From Bifidobacterium simiiventris (GTDB taxonomy: Bacteria; Actinomycetota; Actinomycetes; Actinomycetales; Bifidobacteriaceae): DNA of 64,000 bases. Below the pieces are notes generated by a model, which was given only the letters and a program-made list of their open reading frames with translations, ran no database searches and was not told where the DNA came from. Both the position numbers and the translations under genes were made by a program. Location: contig NZ_JAHBBG010000009.1 of assembly GCF_019331715.1 (NCBI RefSeq), positions 33,907-97,906 of the forward strand. Direction: 5' to 3'. Positions 36,738 to 47,047 of this stretch are shown here, one piece after another (the first letter of the stretch is position 1; the number at the start of each line of letters is the position of its first letter).

Positions 36738-37265
36738 TCAATCCCCTTCCTTCTGCGTCGGCTGCGCGTCGCGCGTCATGCGTTCCGAACGTAGCGCCTC
36801 GTTGAGCATCGGCACCACGCAGTCGGGCACCATGCCGGTCACGTCGCCGCCGTGCCGGGCCACGTCCTTGACGATCGAACTGGAGATGTGCTCGAGCATC
36901 GGATCGGCCGGCAGGAACAGCGTCTCGATACCCGCGAGCTTGCGGTTGACGAGCGCCATACCGAGCTCGGCCTCATAGTCGCCGTTCTGCCGCAGTCCCT
37001 TGACGATCACCGTCGCGCCGACCTGCTTGCAATAGTCGGTGATGAGCCCCTCCGTCGAGGCGACCTTGATGTTGTCGTACCCGTCCTTGGCGATGGCCCG
37101 ACGGATCACGTCGACGCGCGTGGCCTCCGAAAACATCGGCGTTTTCGCGGCGTTGACGGCCACCACCACATGCACTTCGTCGAAGAAGCGCGCACATCGT
37201 TCGATCACGTCCAAATGCCCTGCCGTTACGGGGTCATACGATCCTGGACACACTGCGATAGTCAT
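36738..37265 (-). CDS. coaD: Phosphopantetheine adenylyltransferase
   Basis: A 175-residue nucleotidyltransferase for the fourth step of coenzyme A synthesis. [20 protein letters not shown] holds the (H/T)xGH motif, with Tyr where most have Phe. [24 protein letters not shown] and [16 protein letters not shown] are the other conserved segments. The C-terminus is extended by about 12 polar residues. The ATG at 37265 has no clear ribosome-binding site. Confidence 0.95.
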   Translation of the reverse strand: MTIAVCPGSYDPVTAGHLDVIERCARFFDEVHVVVAVNAAKTPMFSEATRVDVIRRAIAKDGYDNIKVASTEGLITDYCKQVGATVIVKGLRQNGDYEAELGMALVNRKLAGIETLFLPADPMLEHISSSIVKDVARHGGDVTGMVPDCVVPMLNEALRSERMTRDAQPTQKEGD

Positions 37266-37392
37266 ACGGTACAGCCTACCGCGTCGCGGCGAAGTCGGCG
37301 GGGCGACGTGCGGGGAACGCGGCGGTTTTACTGCCGGCCTTGCGGGTGGCCGTATGATTGACCATGACATTGGACATGAGTGGGAGGTTGTG

Positions 37393-37707
37393 ATGTCGAT
37401 GATGATGACTGACAGTGCGAACGTGTGCGATCTGGCCGACCCGGTCTCGCCCCTGTCCACGCCCGATACGGGTTCCGGCACGGCGGTGCTTGAGCGGCCG
37501 CAGATCAAGGAGCAGCCGCTCAAGGACGACGGGGGCGACGCGGACCGCTATGCGCACTATGTGTCCAAGGAACGTATCGCCGAATCGCGCATGACCGGGC
37601 GGCCGGTCGTGGCACTGTGCGGCAAGGTGTGGGTGCCCAAGCACGACCCGTCCAAGTACCCGGTCTGCCCCGACTGCAAGCGCATCTACGAAGAGATGAT
37701 GCACTGA
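37393..37707 (+). CDS. DUF3039 domain protein
   Basis: A 104-residue actinobacterial protein. The conserved part is [20 protein letters not shown], followed by [20 protein letters not shown] and [10 protein letters not shown]. Its Cys residues resemble a zinc ribbon (one Cys in LCG and a CxxC). Starts are ambiguous: GTG 37390, ATG 37393 and the ATGs from 37399 on; GGGAGG at 37382-37387 best suits 37393 or 37399. Function is unknown. It is divergent from coaD and convergent with pncB. Confidence 0.88.
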   Translation: MSMMMTDSANVCDLADPVSPLSTPDTGSGTAVLERPQIKEQPLKDDGGDADRYAHYVSKERIAESRMTGRPVVALCGKVWVPKHDPSKYPVCPDCKRIYEEMMH

Positions 37708-37857
37708 TTTCCGCCACGCACCACGAGGGTTGACGGTCACAGGACGGCGGTCTCAGTAGCCGAGCCGTGAAACGGACAGTCCGGTGGACTGTCCGTAGGC
37801 GAGGTGAGTGGCTGCGATGGTGAGCTGTGAAGGATTCCTGCGGAGTGAGGGTTCCCG

Positions 37858-39177
37858 TTAGAGAACCGTGGTCTCAGTAGGAATCACCGGCTCGCCCTTC
37901 ATCAGCGACTGCGCGGTGATCGGCAGTTCGGCCAACGCCCGCGCACGGTACTCGTGTGCGGCCATGATCGCGTCGTGGCCCTGGTAACGTGGATCGATCT
38001 CGCCATGATCGACGTAATCGACCAGCAGATCCTTCCAACCGTCCTTCGGCTCGTAGGTGGCCAGCGCGTCCTCCGAACCGGAGATCACATGCTCGCAGTC
38101 CGCGAGATTGTACTCGTACGAACGGTACGCGAGCTTGCGTCCCGGAATCGACGCCTTGTCCTTCGACTTCTTGGCCACCGGCTGCATCACACCGTCCGCG
38201 TTCTCGCGCTCGGTCAGCTTGTACACCATCGCGCAGGTTGGCGCGCCCGAACCGGTCACGAGCATCGTGCCCACGCCGTACGAATCGACCGGCGCGGTCT
38301 GCAACGCGGCCAGCGCATATTCGTCGAGATCGTTCGTCACCGTGATCTTCGTGTTCGTCGCGCCCAGCGCGTCCAACTGGTTGCGCACGCGCTGCGCGAG
38401 CGAGGCGAGGTCGCCCGAATCGATGCGGATGCCGCCGAGTTCCGGCCCGGCCACTTCGACCGCGGTCTTCACTGCCTCCTCGATGTTGTACGTGTCCACG
38501 AGCAGCGTCGTGTTTTTGCCCAACGCGGCGATCTGCGAGGCGAACGCGTCGCGCTCCGAATCATGCACGAGCGTGAAGCAGTGCGCGGCCGTGCCGATCG
38601 CCTTCAGCCCGTACATCTGCGCGGCCAACAGGTTCGCCGTGCCCTTGAACCCGCCGATCACCGCGGCGCGCGCTGCCGCTACCGCGGCCCATTCGTTCGT
38701 GCGCCGCCCGCCCATGTCCATGCACGGGCGGTCCTTCGCGGCCGACACCATGCGCGACGCGGCCGAGGCAACCGCGGAATCGTAGTTCAGGATCGACAGC
38801 ACGAGCGTTTCGAGCAGTGTGCATTCGCCGAACGTGCCCTCGACTTGCAGGATCGGCGAGTTCGGGAAGAACATCTCGCCCTCGCGGTAGCCCTTGATCG
38901 AGCCGGAGAACCGGTAATTCTCGAGCCACTTGATCGTCTCAGGGCTTACGACCTTGCGGTCGGACAGGAACCTCAAATCCTCGTCGTCCAAATGGAAGCG
39001 TTCGAGCGCGTCGAGGATGCGCCCGGTGCCGGCCGTCACTCCGTAGCGGCGGCCCTCGGGCAGGTGCCGCGTGTACACCTCGAACACGCACTTGCGGTCC
39101 GCCGTGCCGTCGCGCAGCGTCGCGTCCAGCATCGTGTACTCGTACATGTCGGTCATCAAAGCCGGTGAATAGTCCAT
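37858..39177 (-). CDS. pncB: Nicotinate phosphoribosyltransferase
   Basis: A 439-residue NAD-salvage enzyme making nicotinate mononucleotide from nicotinate and PRPP. It starts MDYSPALMTDMYEYTMLDA. The active-site strand is SGDLASLAQRVRNQLDALGA in a IRIDSGDL context, and the phosphohistidine region is GTAAHCFTLVHDSERDAF. The ATG at 39177 follows AGGGAGATT. A long open extension upstream (to 39492) is only antisense read-through of the next gene. The gene stands alone. Confidence 0.95.
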   Translation of the reverse strand: MDYSPALMTDMYEYTMLDATLRDGTADRKCVFEVYTRHLPEGRRYGVTAGTGRILDALERFHLDDEDLRFLSDRKVVSPETIKWLENYRFSGSIKGYREGEMFFPNSPILQVEGTFGECTLLETLVLSILNYDSAVASAASRMVSAAKDRPCMDMGGRRTNEWAAVAAARAAVIGGFKGTANLLAAQMYGLKAIGTAAHCFTLVHDSERDAFASQIAALGKNTTLLVDTYNIEEAVKTAVEVAGPELGGIRIDSGDLASLAQRVRNQLDALGATNTKITVTNDLDEYALAALQTAPVDSYGVGTMLVTGSGAPTCAMVYKLTERENADGVMQPVAKKSKDKASIPGRKLAYRSYEYNLADCEHVISGSEDALATYEPKDGWKDLLVDYVDHGEIDPRYQGHDAIMAAHEYRARALAELPITAQSLMKGEPVIPTETTVL

Positions 39178-39289
39178 GGAATCTCCCTTGTTTCGTTTGC
39201 GTACCAGCCTACCGCGCCGTGCGCTTACGGGCCAATCATTCGCGGAATGTATCGGGCACCGCGCGCACCCCGCGCGTAGACTGGCCGGT

Positions 39290-39916
39290 ATGCGATTCAT
39301 TGCGGGACTGTGGCGGTTGGCGATCGCCGGACTGTGCTTCGTGGGGACGTACGAGGCGTGGCAGCGGCCGGAACTGTGGGTGTATTTCACGTTCCAGACC
39401 GGTTTCGTGCTCGGGTTCACGATGCTGTGGGCCGCGGCGGCGAGCCTCGTCAAAGGCGTGCAGCCGCCCGCATGGCTTAAGGGCATGGTCACGCTCTACG
39501 CCCTCATCGCCGCGATCGTCGCGTTCCTGCTCATGCCGCCCGACGACCCGAATTACGTGCCCCAGATACTCGGCGTCATGACCAACACGATGCTGCACCG
39601 GATCGCGCCGATCATGGCGGTGCTCGACTTCATCCTGTTCGACCCGCACCGCCGGTTCAAATGGCATTACCCGTTCAGCTGGCTGGCCTACCTGCCCCTG
39701 TGGCTCGCGTTCATTGTGATCCGCGCGCTGATCTGGCCGCATGCCGGGCCGGCCGCCGGCGGCAACCCGTACCCGTACACGTTCATCGACGCGAACGCGC
39801 TCGGCTGGATGCAGTTCGGCATCAACTGCGCGGAACTGGCCGCCGGGTTCTTCATCCTCGGGCTGATCCTCTTCATCATCGACAAGATCGAGCCGGCCAA
39901 ACCGCTGCTCGGCTGA
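39290..39916 (+). CDS. Pr6Pr family membrane protein
   Basis: A 208-residue protein with about six hydrophobic segments. [17 protein letters not shown] near residue 45, [20 protein letters not shown] in the middle, [19 protein letters not shown], and [17 protein letters not shown] match the bacterial Pr6Pr family, distantly related to the FAR-17a/AIG1 lipid hydrolases. In that superfamily conserved Thr/His residues could be catalytic; here the His in MLHRI is at the right place. Function in bacteria is not established. rph starts 54 bp downstream and could share its transcript. Confidence 0.82.
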   Translation: MRFIAGLWRLAIAGLCFVGTYEAWQRPELWVYFTFQTGFVLGFTMLWAAAASLVKGVQPPAWLKGMVTLYALIAAIVAFLLMPPDDPNYVPQILGVMTNTMLHRIAPIMAVLDFILFDPHRRFKWHYPFSWLAYLPLWLAFIVIRALIWPHAGPAAGGNPYPYTFIDANALGWMQFGINCAELAAGFFILGLILFIIDKIEPAKPLLG

Positions 39917-39969
39917 GCGGCGGCGTTCGTTGCGGCGGCTGGTGCGCGGCTGGTGCTAGGTTGGGCGAT

Positions 39970-40734
39970 ATGGCTCAGATCAAGGATTTGCTTGGAAACG
40001 ATACCGTGCTGCGCGCCGACGGACGCGCGGTCGACCAGCTTCGCCCGGTTCGCATCACCCGTCACTTCACCGACGTGCCGGAAGGCTCGGTGCTCATCGA
40101 ATGCGGCAACACGCGCGTGATGTGCACCGCGACGTTCACGCCCGGCGTGCCGCGCTGGCGCAAGGATTCCGGACTCGGCTGGGTGACGGCCGAGTACTCG
40201 ATGCTGCCGCGCGCGACCGCGGAACGCACCGACCGTGAGTCCGTCAAGGGCAAGATCGGCGGTCGCACGCACGAGATCAGCCGACTGATCGGACGCTGCC
40301 TGCGCGGCGTGGTCGACATGAAGGCGCTCGGCGAGAACATGGTGCAGATCGACTGCGACGTGCTGCAGGCCGACGGCGGCACGCGCACCGCGTCGATCAC
40401 CGGCGCGTACGTCGCGCTCGTCGACGCGATGCACTGGGCCGAGAAGAACAAGCACATCAAGTCCGCGGACCGTGTACTGAAGGACGTGGTGTCGGCCGTG
40501 TCGGTCGGCGTCATCGACGGTACGCCGATGCTCGACCTGCCGTACCCGGAGGACAGCCGCGCGATGACCGACATGAACGTCGCCATGACCGGCTCCGGCA
40601 CGTTCATCGAAATCCAGGGCACCGCCGAACACCGCCCGTTCAACCGCGCCGAGCTCAACACGCTGCTCGACCTCGCGGAAAAGGGCAACCGCGAGCTGCA
40701 GGCCGCCCAGCAGGCCGCCCTCGCGCAGGACTAG
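39970..40734 (+). CDS. rph: Ribonuclease PH
   Basis: A 254-residue phosphorolytic 3'-5' exoribonuclease that trims tRNA 3' ends. The diagnostic segments are [68 protein letters not shown] and [17 protein letters not shown]. Length is normal (about 240-260). rdgB follows 139 bp later, the widespread rph-rdgB pairing, separated here by a family B repeat. Confidence 0.97.
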   Translation: MAQIKDLLGNDTVLRADGRAVDQLRPVRITRHFTDVPEGSVLIECGNTRVMCTATFTPGVPRWRKDSGLGWVTAEYSMLPRATAERTDRESVKGKIGGRTHEISRLIGRCLRGVVDMKALGENMVQIDCDVLQADGGTRTASITGAYVALVDAMHWAEKNKHIKSADRVLKDVVSAVSVGVIDGTPMLDLPYPEDSRAMTDMNVAMTGSGTFIEIQGTAEHRPFNRAELNTLLDLAEKGNRELQAAQQAALAQD

Positions 40735-40747
40735 TCCCTGTTCCTCG

Positions 40748-40794
40748 CCCCCTCGGCTGAGGGGGCTGTCAGCGTAGCTGACTGGGGGAGCGTC
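40748..40794 (+). repeat. Family B repeat (copy 2) between rph and rdgB
   Basis: CCCCCTC-GGCT-GAGGGGG and then GTCAGC-GTA-GCTGAC form two hairpins followed by TGGGGGAGCGTC. It differs from copy 1 only in the loops. It lies within a co-directional gene pair, so it may be transcribed. Confidence 0.8.
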
Positions 40795-40873
40795 GGAGGA
40801 TATGCATACAAGCGTTGATTGTCGCACTCCTCGTGGAAGCCCCGAGCAAAGGAATTCAAGAGATGGAGACATC

Positions 40874-41605
40874 ATGAAACTCATCGTCGCCACGCACAAC
40901 GAAGGCAAACTCGTCGAAATCCGCCGCATCCTCGAAACCGGACTCGGTCCGGATGCGGCTCGCGTCGAACTCGTCTCCGCCGGCAGCCTCAACCTGCCTG
41001 ATCCGGTCGAAACCGGCGTCACGTTCGAGGAAAACGCGCTGCTCAAGGCGCGCGACGTGGCCGAACGCACCGGCTGCCCGGCCATTGCCGACGACTCCGG
41101 ACTCATCGTGGACGTGATGGGCAATGCGCCTGGCATCCTGTCCGCGCGCTGGGCCGGCCGCCACGGCGACGACGCGGCGAACAACGCGCTGCTGCTCGCC
41201 CAGATCGCCGACATCCCGGACGCCAAGCGCACCGCGCGGTTCCGCTGCGCCGCCGCGCTCGTCGTCCCCGACGTCACGCGCGACGATCCCGACGACGTCC
41301 CGGTCATCATCGCATCCGACTCGCCGCAGTCCGAAACCGCGCTCGCCAACCGCTATCCGATCGCCGAACAGGTTGTCGAACTCGGCGATATGACCGGCCG
41401 CATCATCCACGAGCCGCGCGGCACCAACGGATTCGGCTACGATCCGCTGTTCGAGCCGGACGACCAGCCCGAACGCGCCGTGGCCGACGGCGAGGACGGG
41501 CGCCTGACCAGCGCCGAACTGACCTCGGCCGAGAAGAACGCGATCTCGCACCGCGGCAAGGCCCTGCGTGCGCTCGTGCCGGCCGTCGAACAACTGCTGC
41601 ACTAA
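40874..41605 (+). CDS. rdgB: XTP/dITP diphosphatase (RdgB/HAM1)
   Basis: A 243-residue house-cleaning pyrophosphatase that removes ITP and XTP. It has MKLIVATHNEGKLVEIRRIL, TFEENALLKARDVAE, ADDSGLIVDVMGNAPGILSA (catalytic Asp pair) and GTNGFGYDPLFEPDD. A longer-than-usual loop (VVPDVTRDDPDDVPVIIASD and onward) adds about 30 residues to the usual 200. The start at 40874 has GGAG upstream; the in-frame extension to 40802 runs through non-conserved sequence. Confidence 0.95.
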   Translation: MKLIVATHNEGKLVEIRRILETGLGPDAARVELVSAGSLNLPDPVETGVTFEENALLKARDVAERTGCPAIADDSGLIVDVMGNAPGILSARWAGRHGDDAANNALLLAQIADIPDAKRTARFRCAAALVVPDVTRDDPDDVPVIIASDSPQSETALANRYPIAEQVVELGDMTGRIIHEPRGTNGFGYDPLFEPDDQPERAVADGEDGRLTSAELTSAEKNAISHRGKALRALVPAVEQLLH

Positions 41606-41715
41606 CCAGGCTTTTCGATACGGCAGGACGTGCGCACGATGCGGCGCGACGCAGGACGCGTCGCCCGCGCATGCGCCCGCAATGCCGGCAGGAACCCAAT
41701 CAAAGGAACAAGGCA

Positions 41716-42984
41716 ATGACAGCAAACGGCAACGAAACGCTCCGGTGCACGACCATCACCGGCGATCAGATGGACGCGTTCTCGTTCGCATATCCCCAAG
41801 GCAATTTCCAGCAGACGTCGTACATGGCGCGCTACGTGTCGCGCACCGGCCGAGCGGTCGACTATGTGGGCGTGTGGCGTGGCGACGAGATGGTCGCCGT
41901 AGCTGAGATCGCGTACGCGCGCAGCCGGTTCGGACTGGAAGGATCGGTGTGGCTCGGACCGTTGTGCGACCCGCATGACACGGACGTGCTGCGTACGATC
42001 ACCGACGGCATCCGCACCGCCGCACGCCGGCGCAAGGCGATCAGCGTGACCGCATGGCCGAGCGCGGTGTACTGCGTGCGTGATTCGCAGGGCGAGCCGA
42101 CCGGTGCGCCGGACGACGCCGAAGTGGCGAACTACACGGCGCTCGGATGGCGGCATGCCGGGTTCACACGCGGATACGGCGCGGTGATCAACCGCTGGGT
42201 GTACGTCAAGGATCTGAGCGGTCTGGCCGACGAGAAGGCGCTGCTCAAGTCATACGACAAGCGCACGCAGTGGAGCGTCAAGCGGGCCTCGTCGATGGGC
42301 GTGCACGTGCGCGAGATCGGTGAGGACGAACTGGACGTATTCTCCGACATCGAACATCAGACCGCCGACCGGCGCAACTTCACGGCGCGCGACGAGCAGT
42401 ACTTCCACCAGTTCAAACAGGCGTTCGGCAACAAGGTCCACTACCTGTTGGCCGAGATCCACATCGCCGAATACGTGGCCGACATGGAACGCAAACGTGC
42501 GGCTTTGCAGGCGAAGGTGGCCGATCTGCAGGCCAAATACGACGAGCATCCGACCACGAAGACGGAACGCCAGCTCGGCGAGGAGAGCCGCAACCTGGCC
42601 GCCGCCGACAAGCGTCTCGCGGAGGCCGCCGAGTTCGCGAAGGACGGCGACGTGCTGCCGGCGGCCGCGTCCATGTTCGTCGACCATCCGCAGGAACGCG
42701 TGTACCTGTTCTCCGGCAGCATCGAGAAGTACAAGCCGTTCTATGCGTCCGCGCTCATACAGCACGTGGCGATGACGCAGTGCCTCGAACTGGGCATCAC
42801 CCGGTACAACTTCTACGGCATTGAGGGCGTCTTCGACGATCCGGACGCCGAGGGGCGCGGCGTGCTCGAGTTCAAGCAGGGGTTCAACGGCTATGTGGAG
42901 GAGCTGCCCGGCGAATTCACGCTGCCAGTGGACGCGTTGCGGTTCAACGTGCAGCAGCTCGCGCACAAGGTGCTTGGGCACTGA
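41716..42984 (+). CDS. FemABX-family peptidoglycan bridge aminoacyltransferase
   Basis: A 422-residue non-ribosomal peptidyltransferase. FemABX proteins add amino acids from aminoacyl-tRNA to the third residue of the lipid II stem peptide to build cross-bridges. Two GNAT-like subdomains are visible, with NFQQTSYMARYVSRTGRAVD in the first and YLFSGSIEKYKPFYASALIQH and LGITRYNFYGIEGVFDD in the second. Residues about 256-308 form the Lys/Glu-rich antiparallel helical arm typical of FemA/FemX. The amino acid added is not readable from sequence; bifidobacteria commonly use Ser/Ala/Gly or Asp-type bridges. The start follows AAAGGAACAAGGCA. Confidence 0.88.
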   Translation: MTANGNETLRCTTITGDQMDAFSFAYPQGNFQQTSYMARYVSRTGRAVDYVGVWRGDEMVAVAEIAYARSRFGLEGSVWLGPLCDPHDTDVLRTITDGIRTAARRRKAISVTAWPSAVYCVRDSQGEPTGAPDDAEVANYTALGWRHAGFTRGYGAVINRWVYVKDLSGLADEKALLKSYDKRTQWSVKRASSMGVHVREIGEDELDVFSDIEHQTADRRNFTARDEQYFHQFKQAFGNKVHYLLAEIHIAEYVADMERKRAALQAKVADLQAKYDEHPTTKTERQLGEESRNLAAADKRLAEAAEFAKDGDVLPAAASMFVDHPQERVYLFSGSIEKYKPFYASALIQHVAMTQCLELGITRYNFYGIEGVFDDPDAEGRGVLEFKQGFNGYVEELPGEFTLPVDALRFNVQQLAHKVLGH

Positions 42985-42999
42985 CCTGCTGATAGATAG

Positions 43000-43045
43000 A
43001 TGCTGAAATGGCCGAAATCGGGTTCGATTTCGGCCATTTCAGCAT
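43000..43045. terminator. Bidirectional hairpin between convergent genes
   Basis: Two perfect 21-bp arms (43000-43020 and 43025-43045) flank a GGTT loop and end at ATGCTGAAATGG / CCATTTCAGCAT. There is no T run, but the stem is long enough to stop or protect both transcripts. Confidence 0.7.
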
Positions 43046-43063
43046 CAAGTCAGACGCGTGCCG

Positions 43064-44065
43064 TCACGCCGGCAGCAGGAAGTTCGCGCCGGTCATCAGG
43101 CAGATCGCGATGATCGCCGACGTGGCGAGCGTGAATCCGGCGAGCTTCGCGTTGCCGAGCACCTTGTCGGTGAACAACGTCGAAAACACGGCGGTCGGCG
43201 CGAGCGTGAGCATCACCGCGGCCTTGCGCACCTCGGCGTCGAACGGGAGCAGGAACCACGCGGCGCACGCGAACAGCAGCCCCATCGGCAGTCGCCATCC
43301 GAGCACGCGGGCCACGTCCTTCACATCCTTGGCCGTGTGCGGCAGATCCATCAACATGCCCACCATGAACACCGAGCAGAACGAATTCGCATCGGCCACC
43401 GGCTGCAGCAGCGTCGGCACCACGGACGGGATCTTCACGTCGAACAGCATGATGACGATCATGAGCATGTAGATGTCGAACGGAATCGACGTGACGAATC
43501 CCTTGACGATCTTGCGCAGTTTCGCGCGCCGGGCCATGCGCCGCGCGTCGCGGTCGGTCGGGCGCACGTACGGCACGGTCGGCGCGTCGCCCGCATCCTG
43601 CTCGGTCAGCGGCTTGTCCATGTCGATATGCAGCAGCGACGTGGTCATCACGTTCGTGCCGGCCGTTACCATGATCGAATTGCCGACATCGAACATCGCC
43701 GCCGTGATGAGCGCGGACGGTCCCATGAACGCCTGCAGGACCGGGAAGCAGAAGTTACCCACGTTGAATCCGGACGCGTTGAGCATGAGGAACGCGCGGT
43801 CGGCAACCGGCTTGCGCCGCGTGGCGAGATAGACGAGCGGTAGCGGCAGCATCGCGCACAGAAAACCGAACGCGGAGACCAGCAGCATGCTGATATGGTG
43901 CGGATTCGTGGCGAACGAGACGATGACCGACGCGGGCAACGTGAAGTTGAACACGACGACCTGCATGACGCGATAGTCGCGCGCTTTGAACAGGCCCGCC
44001 CGCTTGACCGCATACGCGGCGAAGATGATGATCAGGAACGCGATGGGCTTGAGAATAGCGGACAT
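43064..44065 (-). CDS. AEC (auxin efflux carrier) family transporter
   Basis: A 333-residue protein with about ten hydrophobic segments in two bundles separated by a charged central loop (residues about 140-175, with many Arg/Asp). KPIAFLIIIFAAYAVKRAGL is the usual N-terminal helix, FTLPASVIVSF the conserved Pro-kinked helix, and LNASGFNVGNFCFPVLQAF the conserved Asn/Gly-rich segment. Bacterial AEC proteins move malate, malonate or similar small acids; the substrate is not assignable. The ATG at 44065 follows GAGGAAC. tRNA-Leu lies 80 bp upstream on the same strand. Confidence 0.88.
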   Translation of the reverse strand: MSAILKPIAFLIIIFAAYAVKRAGLFKARDYRVMQVVVFNFTLPASVIVSFATNPHHISMLLVSAFGFLCAMLPLPLVYLATRRKPVADRAFLMLNASGFNVGNFCFPVLQAFMGPSALITAAMFDVGNSIMVTAGTNVMTTSLLHIDMDKPLTEQDAGDAPTVPYVRPTDRDARRMARRAKLRKIVKGFVTSIPFDIYMLMIVIMLFDVKIPSVVPTLLQPVADANSFCSVFMVGMLMDLPHTAKDVKDVARVLGWRLPMGLLFACAAWFLLPFDAEVRKAAVMLTLAPTAVFSTLFTDKVLGNAKLAGFTLATSAIIAICLMTGANFLLPA

Positions 44066-44145
44066 GGCTGCGTGGTTCCTCTCCCGTGTTCGACCTGGCC
44101 CGGCCCGATCGTTGGTCGGCACAGGGCCGCAAGGGAGTCGGGGAG

Positions 44146-44226
44146 TGCGCGCGATGGGACTCGAACCCACACGTACAAGACACAGGAACCTAAATCCTGC
44201 GCGTCTACCAATTCCGCCACGCGCGC
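44146..44226 (-). tRNA. tRNA-Leu (anticodon UAG)
   Basis: An 81-nt class II tRNA. The acceptor arms are GCGCGCG and CGCGCGC with discriminator A. The D-arm region is GGCGGAATTGGTAGACGC. The anticodon stem CAGGA/TCCTG holds TTTAGGT, giving UAG, which reads CUA (and possibly other CUN) codons. A variable arm and the T-loop TTCGAGT follow. The CCA end is not encoded. Confidence 0.95.
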
Positions 44227-44319
44227 GCAAGGTGCCAATCTAGCATGAGCCCTGCCTTAGGCGGGTGTTGTGTCCGCGCGCGGCGCACGGGCGCGGCACG
44301 CGGTCGTGGCTTGTGGCTT

Positions 44320-44535
44320 CCCGGGCTTACGGCCTCTGCGATGCTCGGAACCGGCCGTAAGCCCGGGAGGGGCACGCCGTCATCCGGGCATACGGCCGGT
44401 TTGAGGGGCTGAACCGGCCGTATGCCCGGGGAGCCAGAACCACCCGCCGTGCACTGCCCGGGGGCCAAGACCATCTGCCGTGCACTTCCCGGGCTTACTG
44501 CCGGTTTCGCGCCCTGAGCCGGCCGTAAGCCCGGG
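44320..44535. repeat. Array of three long hairpins between the two tRNA genes
   Basis: Three inverted repeats share the arm theme CCCGGGC(T/A)TACGGCC. They are 44320-44334 with 44353-44367 (15 bp perfect), 44384-44401 with 44412-44429 (18 bp perfect), and 44488-44504 with 44519-44535 (17 bp, one mismatch). Between the second and third, CCGTGCACTGCCCGGG also recurs as CCGTGCACTTCCCGGG. The arms are related but not identical, and changes in one arm are mostly matched in the other. No coding potential is seen in this 370-bp gap. Confidence 0.85.
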
Positions 44536-44562
44536 TGGTGGGGTCAGGGACAGAGGAAAAAC

Positions 44563-44590
44563 AAAAACCCCGAACCGGTTGGGTTCGGGG
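44563..44590 (-). terminator. Rho-independent terminator of tRNA-Thr
   Basis: On the minus strand CCCCGAACC and GGTTCGGGG pair, followed by TTTTTGTTTTT, just 6 bp after the tRNA 3' end. Confidence 0.9.
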
Positions 44591-44596
44591 TGGTGG

Positions 44597-44669
44597 AGCC
44601 ACTTGACAGAATCGAACTGTCGACCTGCTCATTACGAGTGAGCCGCTCTACCGACTGAGCTAAAGTGGC
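44597..44669 (-). tRNA. tRNA-Thr (anticodon CGU)
   Basis: A 73-nt tRNA with acceptor GCCACTT/AAGTGGC, D-arm TAGCTCAGTCGGTAGAGC, anticodon stem GCTCA/TGAGC around CTCGTAA (CGU, reading ACG), and T-loop TTCGATT. CCA is not encoded. Confidence 0.95.
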
Positions 44670-45165
44670 TTGTTGCCCGGATCGCATTCGCTTTCCGCGC
44701 ACAAGAAGGTTAGTGTACCGGATGATATGGATGATGGCAAATCGTGGCTCGGGCGATGGTGTCGTGCGGCGTGTCGCGTGGTTGGCGCGGTGATGGTTGG
44801 GGGAGGCGCCCGGTGTGGTCGGGGTTGTTTCGCCGGTCGGTCGAGCTTCTGCTCCAAGCGTCCGACCGTTTGACTGACTGTCGGTGGAGTCGCGACGCCA
44901 CGGCGATGTCGCGGCGGCGTCGCCGTGGCCGCCGGTGCGGCGCTGCCGTGTTCTGATGCCACGATATTGCTAACGTTTGCTTCGTAATGTTCGCCTATGG
45001 TTTCCCGATGTTCACCGGTACGTTGTCGTGACGTTAATTTGTGTAGTTATGTCTGCTTTTGTGAGTATCTTGTTCTATGAAGTAAACGATACGGTTCCGG
45101 CTCGGCCGACGGTCGACGGCGGTGCCGCGTCGCTTCGCTAAGTGATGATGAAAGGACCAATACCT
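44670..45165. other. Non-coding region upstream of pgi
   Basis: About 500 bp between the divergent tRNA-Thr and pgi. The half near pgi (44960-45090) is much more AT-rich than its surroundings and should hold the pgi promoter; TTGTCG at about 45023 with TTATGT 18 bp on is one weak option. No open reading frame here looks real. Confidence 0.5.
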
Positions 45166-46866
<1,701 letters not shown>

Positions 46867-46907
46867 TTCGCCGCGCTCGGTCGCAATGACCGCGCGAACG
46901 GACTAGA

Positions 46908-46947
46908 TTGAGGCTCCCCCCCCATCCTGCATGGAGGGGAGCCTCAA
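46908..46947 (+). terminator. Terminator of pgi
   Basis: TTGAGGCTCCCC and GGGGAGCCTCAA form a perfect 12-bp stem with a 16-base loop, followed by CTTGTTGTT. A degenerate family A end (CTCGGTCGCAATGAC, 46876-46890) lies between it and the stop codon. Confidence 0.75.
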
Positions 46948-47047
46948 CTTGTTGTTCCGCAAATAGTCGCGTTGGGATATCGCCGGGGAGGGGCGAGCCG
47001 ACGTATGATGTGACTGTCGGGGACGGCGAGGGACGAAGGGGAGTGCG

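Noticed and set aside
44320..44535. Hairpin array as ordinary Rho-independent terminators
   Set aside because: None of the three stems is followed by a T run on either strand, and tRNA-Thr already has a clear terminator at 44563-44590.
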